Assembly: GCA_036936605.1 (NCBI GenBank)
Contig: JAUPFV010000004.1
Coordinates: 138,917,973 to 138,981,972, forward strand
Reading direction: 5' to 3'
DNA length: 64,000 bases
Source of the DNA: Limnanthes douglasii subsp. nivea
Taxonomy: Eukaryota > Streptophyta > Magnoliopsida > Brassicales > Limnanthaceae
Part shown: positions 1-11,455 of the stretch, in pieces
Layout: each line of letters starts with the position of its first letter
Numbering within the stretch: position 1 is the stretch's first letter
Notes under the pieces: model-generated
What the model saw: only the letters and a program-made list of their open reading frames with translations
The model's database searches: none
Told to the model about the DNA's origin: nothing
Translations under genes and position numbers: made by a program

Positions 1-120
1 CTCATGATATGATGCGAATTGTTTGCAACTCTGGGTTTCCTGAACAATTCTCATGATATGATGCGAATTGTTTGCAACTATGGGGTTCCTGAACAATTCT
101 CATGATATGATGCGAATTGT
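1..120. repeat. 49-bp tandem repeat, about 2.4 copies
   Basis: Units start at 1, 50 and 99 (CTCATGATATGATGCG...). The first two differ at only a few bases and the third is partial. The array runs off the left edge of the window, so its true size is unknown. Confidence 0.9.
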
Positions 121-1169
121 TACTGGTGAAATTTTATTTTTAAAAAAAATCAAAAAATATCATCAATGGATCTAGTTTTGTTCATTTTAAAAAAACAAAA
201 GTGATGGTACTTTCATTTATTTTTTTCGAGCTCCGGTTCGAAAGATACAAATCTTTTTAAAATAAAATAAAAAGAAAAACTAGGAAGGAGAAATTTTGGT
301 TACGTGGTTGTTCATGAATGGTGAGGGTAGTTAGGGTATTAAAATAAAGTTAGGTACTATGTGATATTTAGGTAGTTGAGTTGGGTATTAAGTGACAATT
401 GATCAAACCTTGGGTACTAGATGATAATAAAATAGTTTAGTAGGTACCTTTGGTATAATTTCCTTTGAATATATATATAAATATATATATATAATTATCT
501 TTTAAATCAATATATCTATTTATATTATTATGTATTCAAAAATAAGTCGTATATATAATATTATATTTATATATGATATAAATGAATATATAAATCTATA
601 TTAGTGTCTTCTGGATCAATATATCAATTCATATTACTCCTTCATTCCTTAGTAATTGAAAATCAATTTTAAATTAAATGTTATTCACTATTACCAATAA
701 AATAATAAATAATATTAAGTATTCATGATGACCAATTAAATTCATTTATTTTTTTTTATAAAACAAATATTGATTTTATTATTTTGAACCAATCAATTTT
801 TTTAATATTTAAATAGAAGTAATAATTGTTTTCCTTAATAGTTGTGCAATCTCCGTATTATATTTATATATGATATAAATGACTTGTGAGTTCCTCATTT
901 CAACTATATTAAAATCTATTTATTATTATTTAATATTATATTATATATATATATATATAAATAAATAAAAGAATGGGTTCCTAGGCCCCCAAAGAAACCC
1001 ACGTAGCTCTGCCTCTGGTGGTGAGACACTCTTGGTATAAAATGACAACAACTAGAGAGTACTCTTTATATTATTTTGAGGATGAAATTTTCTCTTGATG
1101 TTGAAGAGTGTTCTTCATAATCTTTTGAATATTCTGGAGATGACTCCGACCTAAAGGTAAATTATTGAG
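121..1169. other. AT-rich stretch without recognisable genes
   Basis: I see no coding sequence here. The stretch contains runs of alternating TA (for example 473-492 and 941-960) and low-complexity A/T tracts. It separates the left-edge minisatellite from the MULE transposase relic. Confidence 0.6.
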
Positions 1170-2214
1170 AAAGTTAATAACTCTGATATCTTTCACTAAT
1201 AAACAATTCAAGTATTTCATTAAATATGTTTACAGTTGAAGCATAAGCACATTGTTTAAACCTAAAAAACATCCTCGACTTAAACTTTAGATCTAAATGA
1301 CTGAAAGTATCACTCAAATTCTGAACAAAATGGAAAATATAGTATGCATGATAGTGGTTTGGATACAATATAGAGACGACATTAATGATACATAAATGGC
1401 GGCCCTAAATAAATGTGATTTGACGTTAAACAAATGAGGTTTTAAACTCTCCATAAATTATAGCCAATTTTCAGCATCTTCACAATCAACAATAGCAAAT
1501 GCAACATGAAAAATACCTGAAAAACAAATTAAACTAGTATTATATGTATCTGGTCTCGCAACAATCCTTGCATGGGTCTCACAAAGATATATGATCATTG
1601 CTCATATATTTTATATAGCCTAACTCAAATAATTCAAATACAATATCATGTGTCGTGCATGTTTCTAAAGTAGATTGGTCTGACACAAGTCTCCGTTTGA
1701 CACAAGTCTCGCATGAATCAATGTTGAGATACTAAAGTTTTGCATGTTTCATGTATATAATATGTCGGTATTGCATAAATGATATGTCTGGTCTCACGTA
1801 TATCTTATACAAAACTGGTTAAGAAAGAATAAATAATAGGAAATAGAAAGCATGAAACTTATCATTCTTACCATATTTTTATATGGTAGAAAGCCATGCT
1901 CATATAAGTTTCTCGGTAAAAAATGTTCTATCGAAAAATAAAAGTGGATGACAAAAATGAAAACCTTGGCGACAAGACCCAAATGTTATGAAACATCGTC
2001 AGACGTTATTTCATGGAGTATATTCCAAATGACAATCAATCATAATATCAAGAATCTTCAATCTTTTGAAGTATAACTTAACTAAATTAAATGAAGTAGA
2101 ACTATCGACGAAAATTCTCCTCCTAACTTTCTCAAAATCATTCCATAAGAGACAGTAATAAATAACTAAATTGTAGTCTTGTTTAACAAAAGATTTTACA
2201 CTTTTCGTTGTCAT
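1170..2214 (-). pseudogene. decayed Mutator-like (MULE) transposase
   Basis: Read on the minus strand, three blocks in different frames resemble the plant MULE transposase core. Around 1985-1860 there is a stretch like CRQGFHFCHPLLFFDRT, corresponding to the 'GF..CRP.l..D' part that holds the first catalytic Asp. Around 1510-1430 there is FHVAFAIVDCEDAENW. Around 1345-1180 there is HAYYIFHFVQNLSDTF, which matches the 'C..H...N' segment preceding the helical region. Stops and frameshifts separate the blocks. The 1530-1800 gap has no MULE similarity and may be an intron or a later insertion rich in TCTCGCAT words. The family's cut-and-paste transposase acts in the nucleus, and this copy cannot encode one. 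I could not locate terminal inverted repeats for it. Confidence 0.75.
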
Positions 2215-4023
2215 ATAATTGAATGATCTAATAGATTCTTAAATTTTTGTAGCAATAAACTCGGTTGTCAAATATTTCCTACATTATTACAAATAAACGA
2301 GCCTACAAGTATGCAGGCCAATAAAGCGCTTGATGACCGTGAAATCAATGGTCGAGTCAATAGATGCATAAAGTATTAATTTACATCCCTTTGAGACTTT
2401 AGTTCGCACATATTTGAAATTAAAACCATGATTTAAGGTATAACATCATAAAACTAACCTTAGAGATGCAGGACCTTGATAAAAAAAAATTCCCAACACA
2501 TGTAATAACATTAACTCAACCAGTAGTAGCAACTTATTTTTTCTTATGATAAAAAAGAAACTTAAACCAAAACTACTCCCCCATTGATTAATTGATTGTT
2601 TGAGGCTTCAAATAAACTTAAGCTAGACTTTGTACATATTTCTTCAATAACCTTATCAGCCGTATATTGTTCTATAAGAAAACAAACACTTTGTAATCGC
2701 TTAACATCAACAAATGCTACCAAACCCAAAAAATCTATCTCATTCGTAAATAAAAAATTTATATTATAACCGTAATATTAGGTCATATTGTAATTACCTC
2801 TAACCAACACATCTCATCTAATTTCAACATACTTTTGAATACTTTCAAAGTATTCAAACTCACTAAGAGAAATAATTGCAGCTTGATCATTTTGTTTAAA
2901 AATGCACATTCGAGGTTTAAACATTGCTTACCTGCATTGCACAGTTAAAATACAATTAGAAGCAAGAAATGCGTCTCGCATATACATGCCTAATCTCGGA
3001 TACATCATATACTACATGTTACAGTTTCACATATCTCATACAACAAAAGTTACAGTATCACATATCTTGTACAATAAAGTTACAGTCTCCCATATCGCAT
3101 ATAACAAAAGTTACAGTTTTGTACATAAAATTATTAATATGCACGCATGTTTCGCATGTTTTAGTAGTATGTCTCGCATGCGAGATGTATGTTATTTTTC
3201 AACGTCTCACATTAAAATCACCACATGTCTCGCATCTTCTTGTCCTACTATATCATATATTCTACAAAAGTACATGCAAACGGTAAAATTGACTCCCCAA
3301 ATATCATACAACCTAAAAAAACTGCTAACTCAAGAAAATAAAAATTGCAATCAGTTTATAACTTATTACAAAAAGAAATTAGATGAAAAATTACTATTAA
3401 ATAATCAATATCTCGAATATGTTCGTCGAAATCAATAATTCTCTCTTTAGCCTAAATCGTTATCTCACACAACTAAAAAAATGAAACAAAATATATGTTG
3501 AATATGTTATAAGAATACAACGATGAATCTAACGAATGAAACTAAAATGTAAAAATGTTGTTCAAACAGATCCAAATTTTCCAACTATGAATCTGGTTAG
3601 AAAAAATATCTATAAAAATACAATGTAATACCAGTTCGATTTATTGGTTCGATTCCGCCTCTCTCAATTCTGGTTTAATGAGGTTTCCAGTTATATTTTT
3701 TGGTTTAACAACCGAAAAAATAAAGAAAATGTGTTACCAAAGTAGGTATGTTTCTATTTTTAAAATTTAAAACTTGAATTAAGAAAAAAAGAAAGAGAAA
3801 ATATCACATGTTATCTCTGTAAAATATCACTTGCGGTAATAGATGGACCAAAATTGGTCTCAATATCTTTGCTTACATCTCCTTATTTATTTTAGCGCAC
3901 TCATTAAATAGATAGTATCATATTTTTTTTGAGTATATATACGTTTTAAATTAATGAAAGTTATGCATAGTTGATTGAAATTTAATCTTACGATCATGAC
4001 TGAATATCAGTCAAGTTTGATGT
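2215..4023. other. gene-poor AT-rich stretch
   Basis: No recognisable protein. A plus-strand open frame at 2902-3438 is produced largely by the short tandem repeat at 3018-3140 and by TCTCGCAT-type words, so I do not call it a gene. It may be further sequence of the decayed MULE that lies to its left. Confidence 0.5.
3018..3140. repeat. 30-31 bp tandem repeat, 3-4 imperfect copies
   Basis: Copies begin with GTTACAGT at 3018, 3049, 3079 and 3110. Each is followed by a variant of CACATATCTCATACAACAAAA. The fourth copy breaks off. Confidence 0.8.
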
Positions 4024-4272
4024 ATATCGGAACAGTTTTTTTTTTTTTTTCCGGAGGGAACCCGTTACTCAGAGTGCAATGAGTGCGCACAGGGTAAACC
4101 ATCAGTCTGACGCGATAACCTGCAAACCAACGCCAGAAGGTAAACCACACAAGGTGACAGGCTCAACCGAGAAAGCGTATGTAGAGGAACTCGAACTCAT
4201 GACCTTTTGGTCATAAGAATGTCATACTCAACCAACTCGGCTACCCCCTTGGGGGCATATCGGAACAGTTTT
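4024..4272 (-). mobile_element. tRNA-derived SINE, copy 1, with 16-bp target duplication
   Basis: Minus-strand SINE. The body lies at 4051-4256 (206 bp). Its 5' end carries an RNA polymerase III A box (TAGCCGAGTTGG, minus strand of 4232-4243) and a B-box-like GTTCGAGTTCC (4186-4196). Its 3' end is a run of at least 14 A (plus-strand T run, 4036-4050). The direct repeat ATATCGGAACAGTTTT is perfect at 4024-4039 and 4257-4272, as expected of LINE-assisted retroposition. The tRNA-like head points to origin from a tRNA gene, but I cannot assign the amino acid. A second copy lies at 38.7 kb. Confidence 0.93.
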
Positions 4273-4405
4273 GTTGTTGGACTGGTTTGAATATTATTTT
4301 ATTTAGGTGGATATATTATACGAACCGTGTATACAACTTCACTGGTAAAGTGACATCAAATGATCAAAACATCTCTCGATTCCGAGTACACTATTAAACT
4401 AAGAA

Positions 4406-5422
4406 GGCCAAAGCTATTTTCTCCATCAAAATTATTATTTCCCCCATAATTTGAAAAAATCTCCATGTTGTTATTTCCTCCATAAAAGAAAATACACATT
4501 TGCCCTTATACCCATTTTTTCTTAGAAAATCATTACCCTAACATACCATTACCCATTCATTATAACTAAACTCATTCTTCACAAAACAACAAAACCAGTA
4601 CCTTACAAATTGAAGAGAGAGAAAAAGCTTGGAGAAGAAAACCCATTCTTCACAAAAGAGAGAGAAGCTTGGTGAAGAAAACTCATTCTTCACAAAACCA
4701 TTCGAAGAGAGAAGATAGAAGGCTTGGAAAATGTATGATTTCTTCATTTTTCTTTGCTTTTTCATATTCGATTAGGGTTTGGTTTGTTTATCGGATGATG
4801 TTTTTTTAATCGAATTATGTTTTTTTTGTTTATCGGATGATGTTTTTAACGGGACGGAAAGTTTGCAACTGATTCCGAGTGGCCCTCTCGGAATCAGTTG
4901 CACATTTTTTTTGAAAACTTGCAACTGATTCCGAGTGGCCCTCTCGGAATCAGATGCATATTTTTTTTTAAAATTACACCCGATTCCTAATGCCTGGCTC
5001 GGAAATAGCTGTTTTTCTTCCAGAACTGTAAAAATCGGGTTTAGCTGAAAAAAATAAGTTTCGAAATAGGTATTTTCAAGCTACGAAGTTGTAAAACGTA
5101 AAAACAAGTTTAAATTATCTTGTTTGTCGATTGAGTGTTGTTCTCCGGCTTTGTTTGAGTTTCTTCATTTTCCATGATTAATCGTCAATAAAATTGAAGT
5201 TCTTTGTTTTAGGGTTAATTTTAGAGGTAGAATCATATATCTTGGATTAAAGTTAGGTTAATGCTGTGTTTTTTCATATAAGACTATCTATTAGATAAAT
5301 GACATCTAGTGATAAATTTGAAATAAAAATAAGGGTAATTTGGTAAAAGCAAGTCACTAGTGTTTTTGAAAGTTTGAAAGATGGAGGAAATAAAAAATAA
5401 CATGGAGGAAATAGCTTTGACC
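4406..5422. mobile_element. non-autonomous MULE-type element, 1017 bp, 9-bp TSD
   Basis: Terminal inverted repeats of about 42 bp: the left end is GGCCAAAGCTATTTTCTCCA and the right end, read inward, is GGTCAAAGCTATTTCCTCCA. The 9-bp direct repeat AACTAAGAA flanks both ends (4397-4405 and 5423-5431), the size typical of Mutator-like elements. No transposase is encoded. The interior has short direct repeats around CATTCTTCACAAAA (4572, 4643, 4683), hairpin modules at 4864-4957, and a leader-like segment with 'ttagggttt'. It could be a Pack-MULE carrying a fragment of a host 5' region, but I do not recognise the gene. Confidence 0.88.
4864..4957. repeat. two near-identical perfect hairpins inside the MULE
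   Basis: The unit GCAACTGATTCCGAG-TGGCCCT-CTCGGAATCAGTTGC has 15-16 bp arms and a 7-nt loop. Copy 1 is 4864-4902, and copy 2 (4921-4957) has one arm mismatch. A third decayed half-copy follows near 4979-5010. Confidence 0.9.
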
Positions 5423-5431
5423 AACTAAGAA

Positions 5432-6364
5432 AGCAAATGTAAATTAAAAGCATGTAAAGTCTTTTTATTAAATTACGAGTTAAGTACTCACACCTAAAAA
5501 AGACATTTATAAACATGTTTGTTAATATTTTTTATACTGTTTGAATGTATTTTTTCAGAGTATTCTTTGCAGATACTTAAATAATAACTTTGATTTTATT
5601 ACTGTGTAAATTTTTAAATATTTTATTTTTTATATTTTTTAATCGAAAAAGAAGACCAAGATCATTTATTTTAGAAAAATTGAGAACACAATAGAAATTA
5701 AAAAAAAGAAAAAAAAAAGAAAAATTTATATAAAAAAAATACACCAACAAATTATAAAAAATATTATTTAAAAAATATTAAAATCGTGAAAGAACTTTTT
5801 TTTATGGTTTAAAAATGCATTGAAAGATGATAAATGACCGCTTTACATCTTAGTTCACTTTCAGAATTTAGCAAGTGAATTAAAAAAAATATTATTACGC
5901 CATCTAACATGCCATTTTACATCTAAATTAGAGTTCTTTAATATGTTACCTAGAAGATATAATTAACGAATAAATTAATCCATTACTTCATACTCTAAAA
6001 AAAATGGTATTGTTTTCTATGGATCATATTACTAAAATCTCACAAAATCGGAGCACCCATTCTATTTTCAATTTTGAATGGCGACAATTATATCAGATGA
6101 TATTTATTTAATAATTTATCCATTGGGTAAAATGAAAATGTATGTTTTGTCGAATTTTAATAATTTTATTATATTTGTTTTGATATTCATTGAAAAAGAA
6201 TTTTATTTTATTATTTTATTATTTTGTATATTTTATTATTTATTTTTTGTTTTTTATAATGATTAAAATGAGTAGTTATTTTAATATACTTTACGATTTA
6301 AAAAAATAAAAATAAAAATATAGTTTTTTTTTTTATATTTTAATCGTATTTTGTTCGTTATTAT
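5432..6364. other. AT-rich stretch, no gene seen
   Basis: Long A/T homopolymer and mixed tracts. The short open frame at 6078-6266 is hydrophobic only because of its T-rich codons and resembles nothing I know. Confidence 0.6.
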
Positions 6365-6374
6365 TGGGCCAGAA

Positions 6375-6878
6375 GTTTTTAGAGTAAGATTATGCCTAAT
6401 GACTAAATAATTCGAAAGGTAGTTATGGTACTTTTACGAGGGACAGTATTGGCCATATCTGAACCATGATTTGAACAACATTTATGACCTCATCATCAAA
6501 TATTCGAACAATATTTATGACTTCATCACATATTCGAACAACATTTATGACCTCGTCAAATACACACCTCACTTGTAATGATTAATCAAATATCTAGTTA
6601 ACACGCATTAATAACTCGTTAAACAATAGAGCCTGACCAATGACCCGATTCGTCAATTTAAGTGTTAAGATCTTTAAACCCGACCCATGACCTAATCTAA
6701 TACTATAAATACTCTAAACGCATCATTAAGAGAGAAGATGATACAAAAAACTAGAGTATGATCTCACTACTCCGTAACTCACGCTTTAAGACTTTTTTTT
6801 ATGATCTTCCAAGATTAACCAAATAACCAAATCAACTTATTACTAAAACTATCCTCAGTATGTATTTTAGCCTCACCA
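6375..6878 (+). repeat. element A 5' LTR (alignable part)
   Basis: Aligns with 11456-11954. Both copies share 'agagtaagattatgcctaat', repeats of the word CATTTATGACCTCATCA, and a TATA-like ACTATAAATA. It ends CACCA, two to three bases before the PBS. Confidence 0.85.
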
Positions 6879-6881
6879 GTT

Positions 6882-6899
6882 TGGCGACCACAATGGAAG
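6882..6899 (+). promoter_or_regulatory. element A primer binding site
   Basis: TGGCGACCACAATGGAAG lies just after the 5' LTR. It matches the PBS of elements B and E except for small changes. The leading TGG is the complement of a tRNA CCA end. I do not assign the tRNA. Confidence 0.75.
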
Positions 6900-6959
6900 C
6901 AGGGACACCCGAATTACGACAATCCAAAGCTTATAAAGATTTACGAAAAGAATTAAAGA

Positions 6960-8845
6960 ATGGTTGAGGAAAGACGTGTTGATCAACACCCAGTAAATGA
7001 AGAGGATCAGGTCGGGGAAGCTGAGATAAGGGCTTCGTCCAAAAACGATGAAAAATAAGAAATAACCCAACTAAGAAATGAGCTTGCCGAATTAAAAAAA
7101 TAAATCGGATCAATAAAAATACATCGGCAAGCTGAAAGAGACCTAGTGGAGCCAAGGGATGATTCGTCCAGATATCCGAAGCAAGTATTGACAAATTATT
7201 CCCCTAAAAACCACCAACTAGAGCTTCATAATGAAAAAAATTCTAGCTCTTCGGATTCCGGTAAGAGTTCGTCTTCATCAACTGATTCATTTTCTTCCTC
7301 CACTAGTAGTGATTTTTATCAATAAAAGAAAAAAGATAAGCACCGGGATAAACGTCGGGGAAATAAAATTGCTAGTAGAGACAAAAAATTGAGAGATCGG
7401 GAAACGTCGGGGAAAAAGCCTAAGAAATGGAAGAAGTTAGATTAAAAAGGGAAAACTAAGGGTTCGGTCGATCACAGTATAGATCACCTGCTGAGTGATC
7501 CATTCGTTGTTCGATCCGAACCAGGTATATTTTACCGATTCTAGTGAAATACACCATTTTAGCCAGGGACATAACTGGAGGCAATCACCACATTCGGAGA
7601 AGATCTATCCGGACACCTCCCACGACGTCTAGATGTGTCAAAAATGGAAAAATATGATGGGGGTAAATATCTGGATAATCATCTGGAACAATTGTAAAAC
7701 TTTATGATGAGCTTCAATGATGATAACAAAGTTTTGTGTCGGGTTTTTTTCTCAAACATTTAAAAATAGTGCTTTGAAGTTGTACAACAGACTTCCGGAG
7801 GGGTCGATTAAAATTTTGATATGTTCTGGATGGCCTTCCGGTGATAGTTTGTAGGAAGTAAGAAGTTAAAAGGAAATGGTGATACCATAATCCATTGTCA
7901 CCAGATGGCTTTAGAAACCTTAAAACAATATATTAGTCGGTTCGTAAATACTAAGAATGGTTTAGCTGATTAATATGAGCAGGTGGTCATAGCTTCCCTC
8001 AGACAAGGATTATTGGTAGGATAGTCGGCCGACACGATCACACTTAAAAAGGAAGAAAAATGGGATGACCTTTTGAATCAAGTTGGAAAAGAGATCATCG
8101 TAGAAGAAACCAAGCTATTAAGGTATTCTCAATAGAATAAACCTCTTTTAGGTACTTCGTATCAACAAGTTGCTAGTCAGTTGCATGTTTCTTCTAATTT
8201 TTGACTCCGGGAATCAAGTCAAGGATGTGGACGGTCTAGATCGAACCCAACTCAGCAGTCCAGGCAAAGAGAGAGTCAGTGGGTTCAGCATAGTTACTTT
8301 ACAGAATTAATTGAAAACGTGACAACAATATACGATAAAACTAAAAAATACATACAGTTCCGAAGACTTTTACCTATCCAAACTCAAAGGAGAAAACCAA
8401 AATACCCGTTTTTAAGTATCATGAAGAAAAGGGTCATGACACAAAAGATTTTATAGCTCTGAAGCAAGAGATTTAGTTGTTGATCGAAAATGGGAAACTG
8501 ACAACCTTTGTAAGAAATCATGGCTCGAACAGAAATCAGGTTCTGAATAGACCTGAATCAAACATTAACAAAAAACAATCTAGTACCCCTAATGTGGGAA
8601 GACCCATTTTGGATATCTCCAAGGGAGAACAACCCTTGGTAATTACATATAAGTTTCAAGATTCATTTGATTTAGATTCAGAGTATTTAGATCCGGATCC
8701 TGATCGAAACCTCGTTAACATGGTGAGTAAGGGTAATACAATGGTTTCCCATTTGTGTATGTTTTTCGAGTCATTAATAATATCCAGAGAGGATACGACA
8801 ACGACAACTTCGAATTGCTCTAAAAAAGGCATGTCAACACTTTAG
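6960..8845 (+). pseudogene. element A gag relic
   Basis: From the ATG at 6960 the text is Gag-like but has several stops and frameshifts. It has a charged N-terminus, then a serine-rich then lysine-rich block (about 7240-7450), followed by the capsid-like part. Recognisable pieces are ALKLYNRLPEGS (near 7770) and the block ending FFESLIISREDT at 8477-8845, which parallels the DPDPTRN...FFESLTIFG section of elements B and E. In an intact element Gag forms the cytoplasmic virus-like particle. This copy cannot. Confidence 0.78.
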
Positions 8846-8847
8846 AT

Positions 8848-9410
8848 GTGCAATTGAAAGGGAAAATTTCAGCGCATTTATATCAAAGGCCTTTACCATT
8901 CATAGTCTTTGATGAGGATGATCTGAGAGACATCTTTGGACCACATGAAGACATTTTTGTTATTGGGGTTTCTATAGATGTTATAGAGATTCGAAGAATT
9001 CTTATCCATACCGATAGTTCAGCCAATATGTTATTTTTTCAGCTTACAAACAAATGAAATATCCCTCGGTGATCCAACCTTTGAACCGAACCATCATAGG
9101 ATTTACGGGTAGTTCAGTTGACGTCATGGGAGAGTTTAAGGTAAAAACAACTCTTGGTAAGGGGTCTTTCAAGAAAACGGTGAGAGTATTGTTTGTAGTG
9201 ATAAATTGTCTGACCTACTATAATGCCATTTTTGGCAGGTCTTGGCTCTCAAAGATGCATGTTGTTAAATCTACTGTTAATTAATGTCTAAAGCACGCCG
9301 CACGAAATCAGGTGGGAGTGGTATGGAGCAGTCAAAAAATAGTTAGAGAATGTTATGTTGTAGCATTGGCTCTAAAAACTCCTAATTTACCAACCGCTAA
9401 ACCAGAATAG
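8848..9410 (+). pseudogene. element A protease relic ending at the conserved TAG
   Basis: Two overlapping frames (8848-9057, 9054-9284) match the retropepsin region: FIVFDEDDLRDI, then the active-site segment, decayed from VDTGSS to HTDSS, then IIGFTGSSVDVMGEF and YNAIFGRSWLSKMH. The frame then runs through VVWSSQKIVRECY to TAG at 9408-9410, followed by CAA TCA. The aspartic protease would cleave Gag-Pol. The Asp of the DTG triad is displaced, so it is presumably dead. Confidence 0.8.
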
Positions 9411-11455
9411 CAATCAAATGAGTCTTTTTTGGATTACCATCGTATAGATGATCCAAGGGATACTTCTAGTGTGATTATCCCGATTGAAGAAATAGAAGTT
9501 CATTATTTGGGGAAAGAAGGAAATGTTCGAATTGGTTCGAATTTATCAACAAATCTAAAAAATGAGTTGCTAAAATTTATATTCGAATATCAACATATGT
9601 TTTCTTGGCATAATGAAGATGTAACAGGTGTCCCCCCTGATGTCATTTACCATAAGTTGTCGGTATGATCGGATGCAGGTCCTGTAATCCAGAAAAGAAA
9701 GACTTTTTCTAGTGAAAAATCAGAAGTGATATGTAAGGAAGTAGATCGGTTAACCAAGATGGATCACATAAAGAAGTCACAATACCCATTGTGGACAGCC
9801 AATCCAGTTATGGCAAAAAATAAAAACGGGAAATGGCGCATGTGTATCGATTTTACCGATCTTAATAAATTTTGTCCCAATGATCTTTTCTCAATGCCTC
9901 AAATAGATCAACTGGTAGATTCCACGTCTGGCAACAAATTGTTGTCTTTTATGGACGATTTTTCCGGATATAATCAAATTCAAATGGATCTGAATGATCA
10001 AGATCATACTACATTTATTACTGATCGGGGGCTACATTGTTACAGAGTAATGCCCTTCAGATTGAAGAATGCTGATGTTACTTATCAACATCTGGTTAAC
10101 AAAACATTCACTAGTCAAATTGGTAGAAATGTAGAGGTATACATAGATGATATGATGGTGAAAAGTGTCAAAGAGGAGGATCATTTATCCGATCAAAGAG
10201 AAAAATTTTCTAAACTTGAAGCCATTAATTTGAAACTAAACCGGAAAAAAATATACTTTCAGCGTTCGGTCCAGAATTTTTTTGGGTTATATAATCAGTG
10301 AGAGAAAGGATTCAAGCTGATCTGGCACAGTTGAATGCTCTGTTAGCCATGGATCCACCCTGATCGACAAAAGAAGTACAAATACTTACGGGAAGGTTAT
10401 CAGCATTAAATAGATTTGTGTCAAGATCTTAATTCTTTCAGGTATTGAGAAACACAAATGATTTTTGATGGTCTCCGAATTGCGATAAAGATTTCATCAA
10501 AATTAAGAGACATTTGTCCACCCCAAAAACTTTGTTCAAGCCAACAGAAGGGAAAAAACTCTACATATATTTGGCGGTTTCAGGTTATGCTGTAAGCGCA
10601 GTGTTAGTTCGTAAAGGAGAAAGTAACCCCCGTCTGTATACTACATCAAGAAAGATTTACTTGAGACCGAAAAGAAGTATTTGATGCTAAAAAAGCTTTC
10701 TTTGGCTTTAGTCATTGCAACAAGGAAAATGTGGCCCTACTTATAGGGACATTTAATCATAGTTCAAACTTCTTTTCCTATTAAAGCCATGCTACAGAAG
10801 TTGGACGTTTCAAGTCGAATGACCAAGTGCTCCATTAAATTGGGAGATTTCGACAATTTTCCTCCTCGAAAATCTATCAAAGGTTAGGCTGTTAGCAGAT
10901 TTCTTGGTAGAATTTATACTGATAGAAAGACTTCAGATAAATCTACGGATTCACGGAAAAACGAATGGATGGTTTGAATTGATGGATGATCTAGTAGTAT
11001 GGGTTGCGGAGCCAAAGTATATTTAACTTCTCCGTTTGGGGATTCTATGTACCAAGATATATGGTTTGATAACGAATCTGCACACGAAGCAAATATCGTT
11101 AGACTAAGGCTGGCCCAAATTTGCGGAGCCACAAAAGTTCGGTTAATGAGCGATTCACAACTATTGGTTCACCAAGTTCAAGAATTATGTAAAACAAACA
11201 AAGATAAACTGGTGAAGTACCTCCAGATATTGAAATTGTAAGGTACAAACATATACCTCAGACTGAGAATTTGATGTCCAATTCTTTAGCTACTATTGCT
11301 TACGCTGAAGCGTTTCCATCGATTGTAGTACAAGAATGTCCTTCGATCACAACAAGTTTTTCAAAAAAAAATCATAATATCGAAAAAATTGTCAAATATC
11401 AGTCATATCCAATTCGGATTGGAGACGTGAAATTCAACTGTTTATTCCGAAAATC
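9411..11455 (+). pseudogene. element A pol relic: RT, RNase H, second RNase H
   Basis: The frame continues in phase after the TAG (9429-9668, IIPIEEIEVHYL...), then RT at 9726-10301 with KWRMCIDFTDLN, FMDDFSGYNQI and the catalytic YIDDMMVKS. After about 10300 the RT-linked RNase H (YLAVSGYAVSAVLV, near 10570) and the archaeal-like second RNase H (LMSDSQLLVHQ; LMSNSLATIAYAEA) are split by frameshifts and stops. The last recognisable motif is DWR near 11420. Integrase is absent. Confidence 0.83.

Noticed and set aside
630..880. Stowaway-like MITE suggested by TACTCCTTCATTCC and CAATCTCCGTA
   Set aside because: The two ends do not form matching inverted repeats, and no convincing TA-bounded structure was found.
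2902..3438. 178-codon plus-strand open frame
   Set aside because: It runs through a 31-bp tandem repeat and low-complexity sequence, resembles no family, and overlaps another frame of similar openness.
4186..4243. A- and B-box sequences suggesting a tRNA gene (also at 38858-38915)
   Set aside because: No complete cloverleaf. Both are followed by a constant 206-bp body, A tail and target duplications, so they are SINE heads and not tRNA genes.
6882..6899. Naming the primer tRNA of elements A, B, C and E
   Set aside because: TGG plus acceptor complement is clear, but I cannot verify the tRNA match without a tRNA set.
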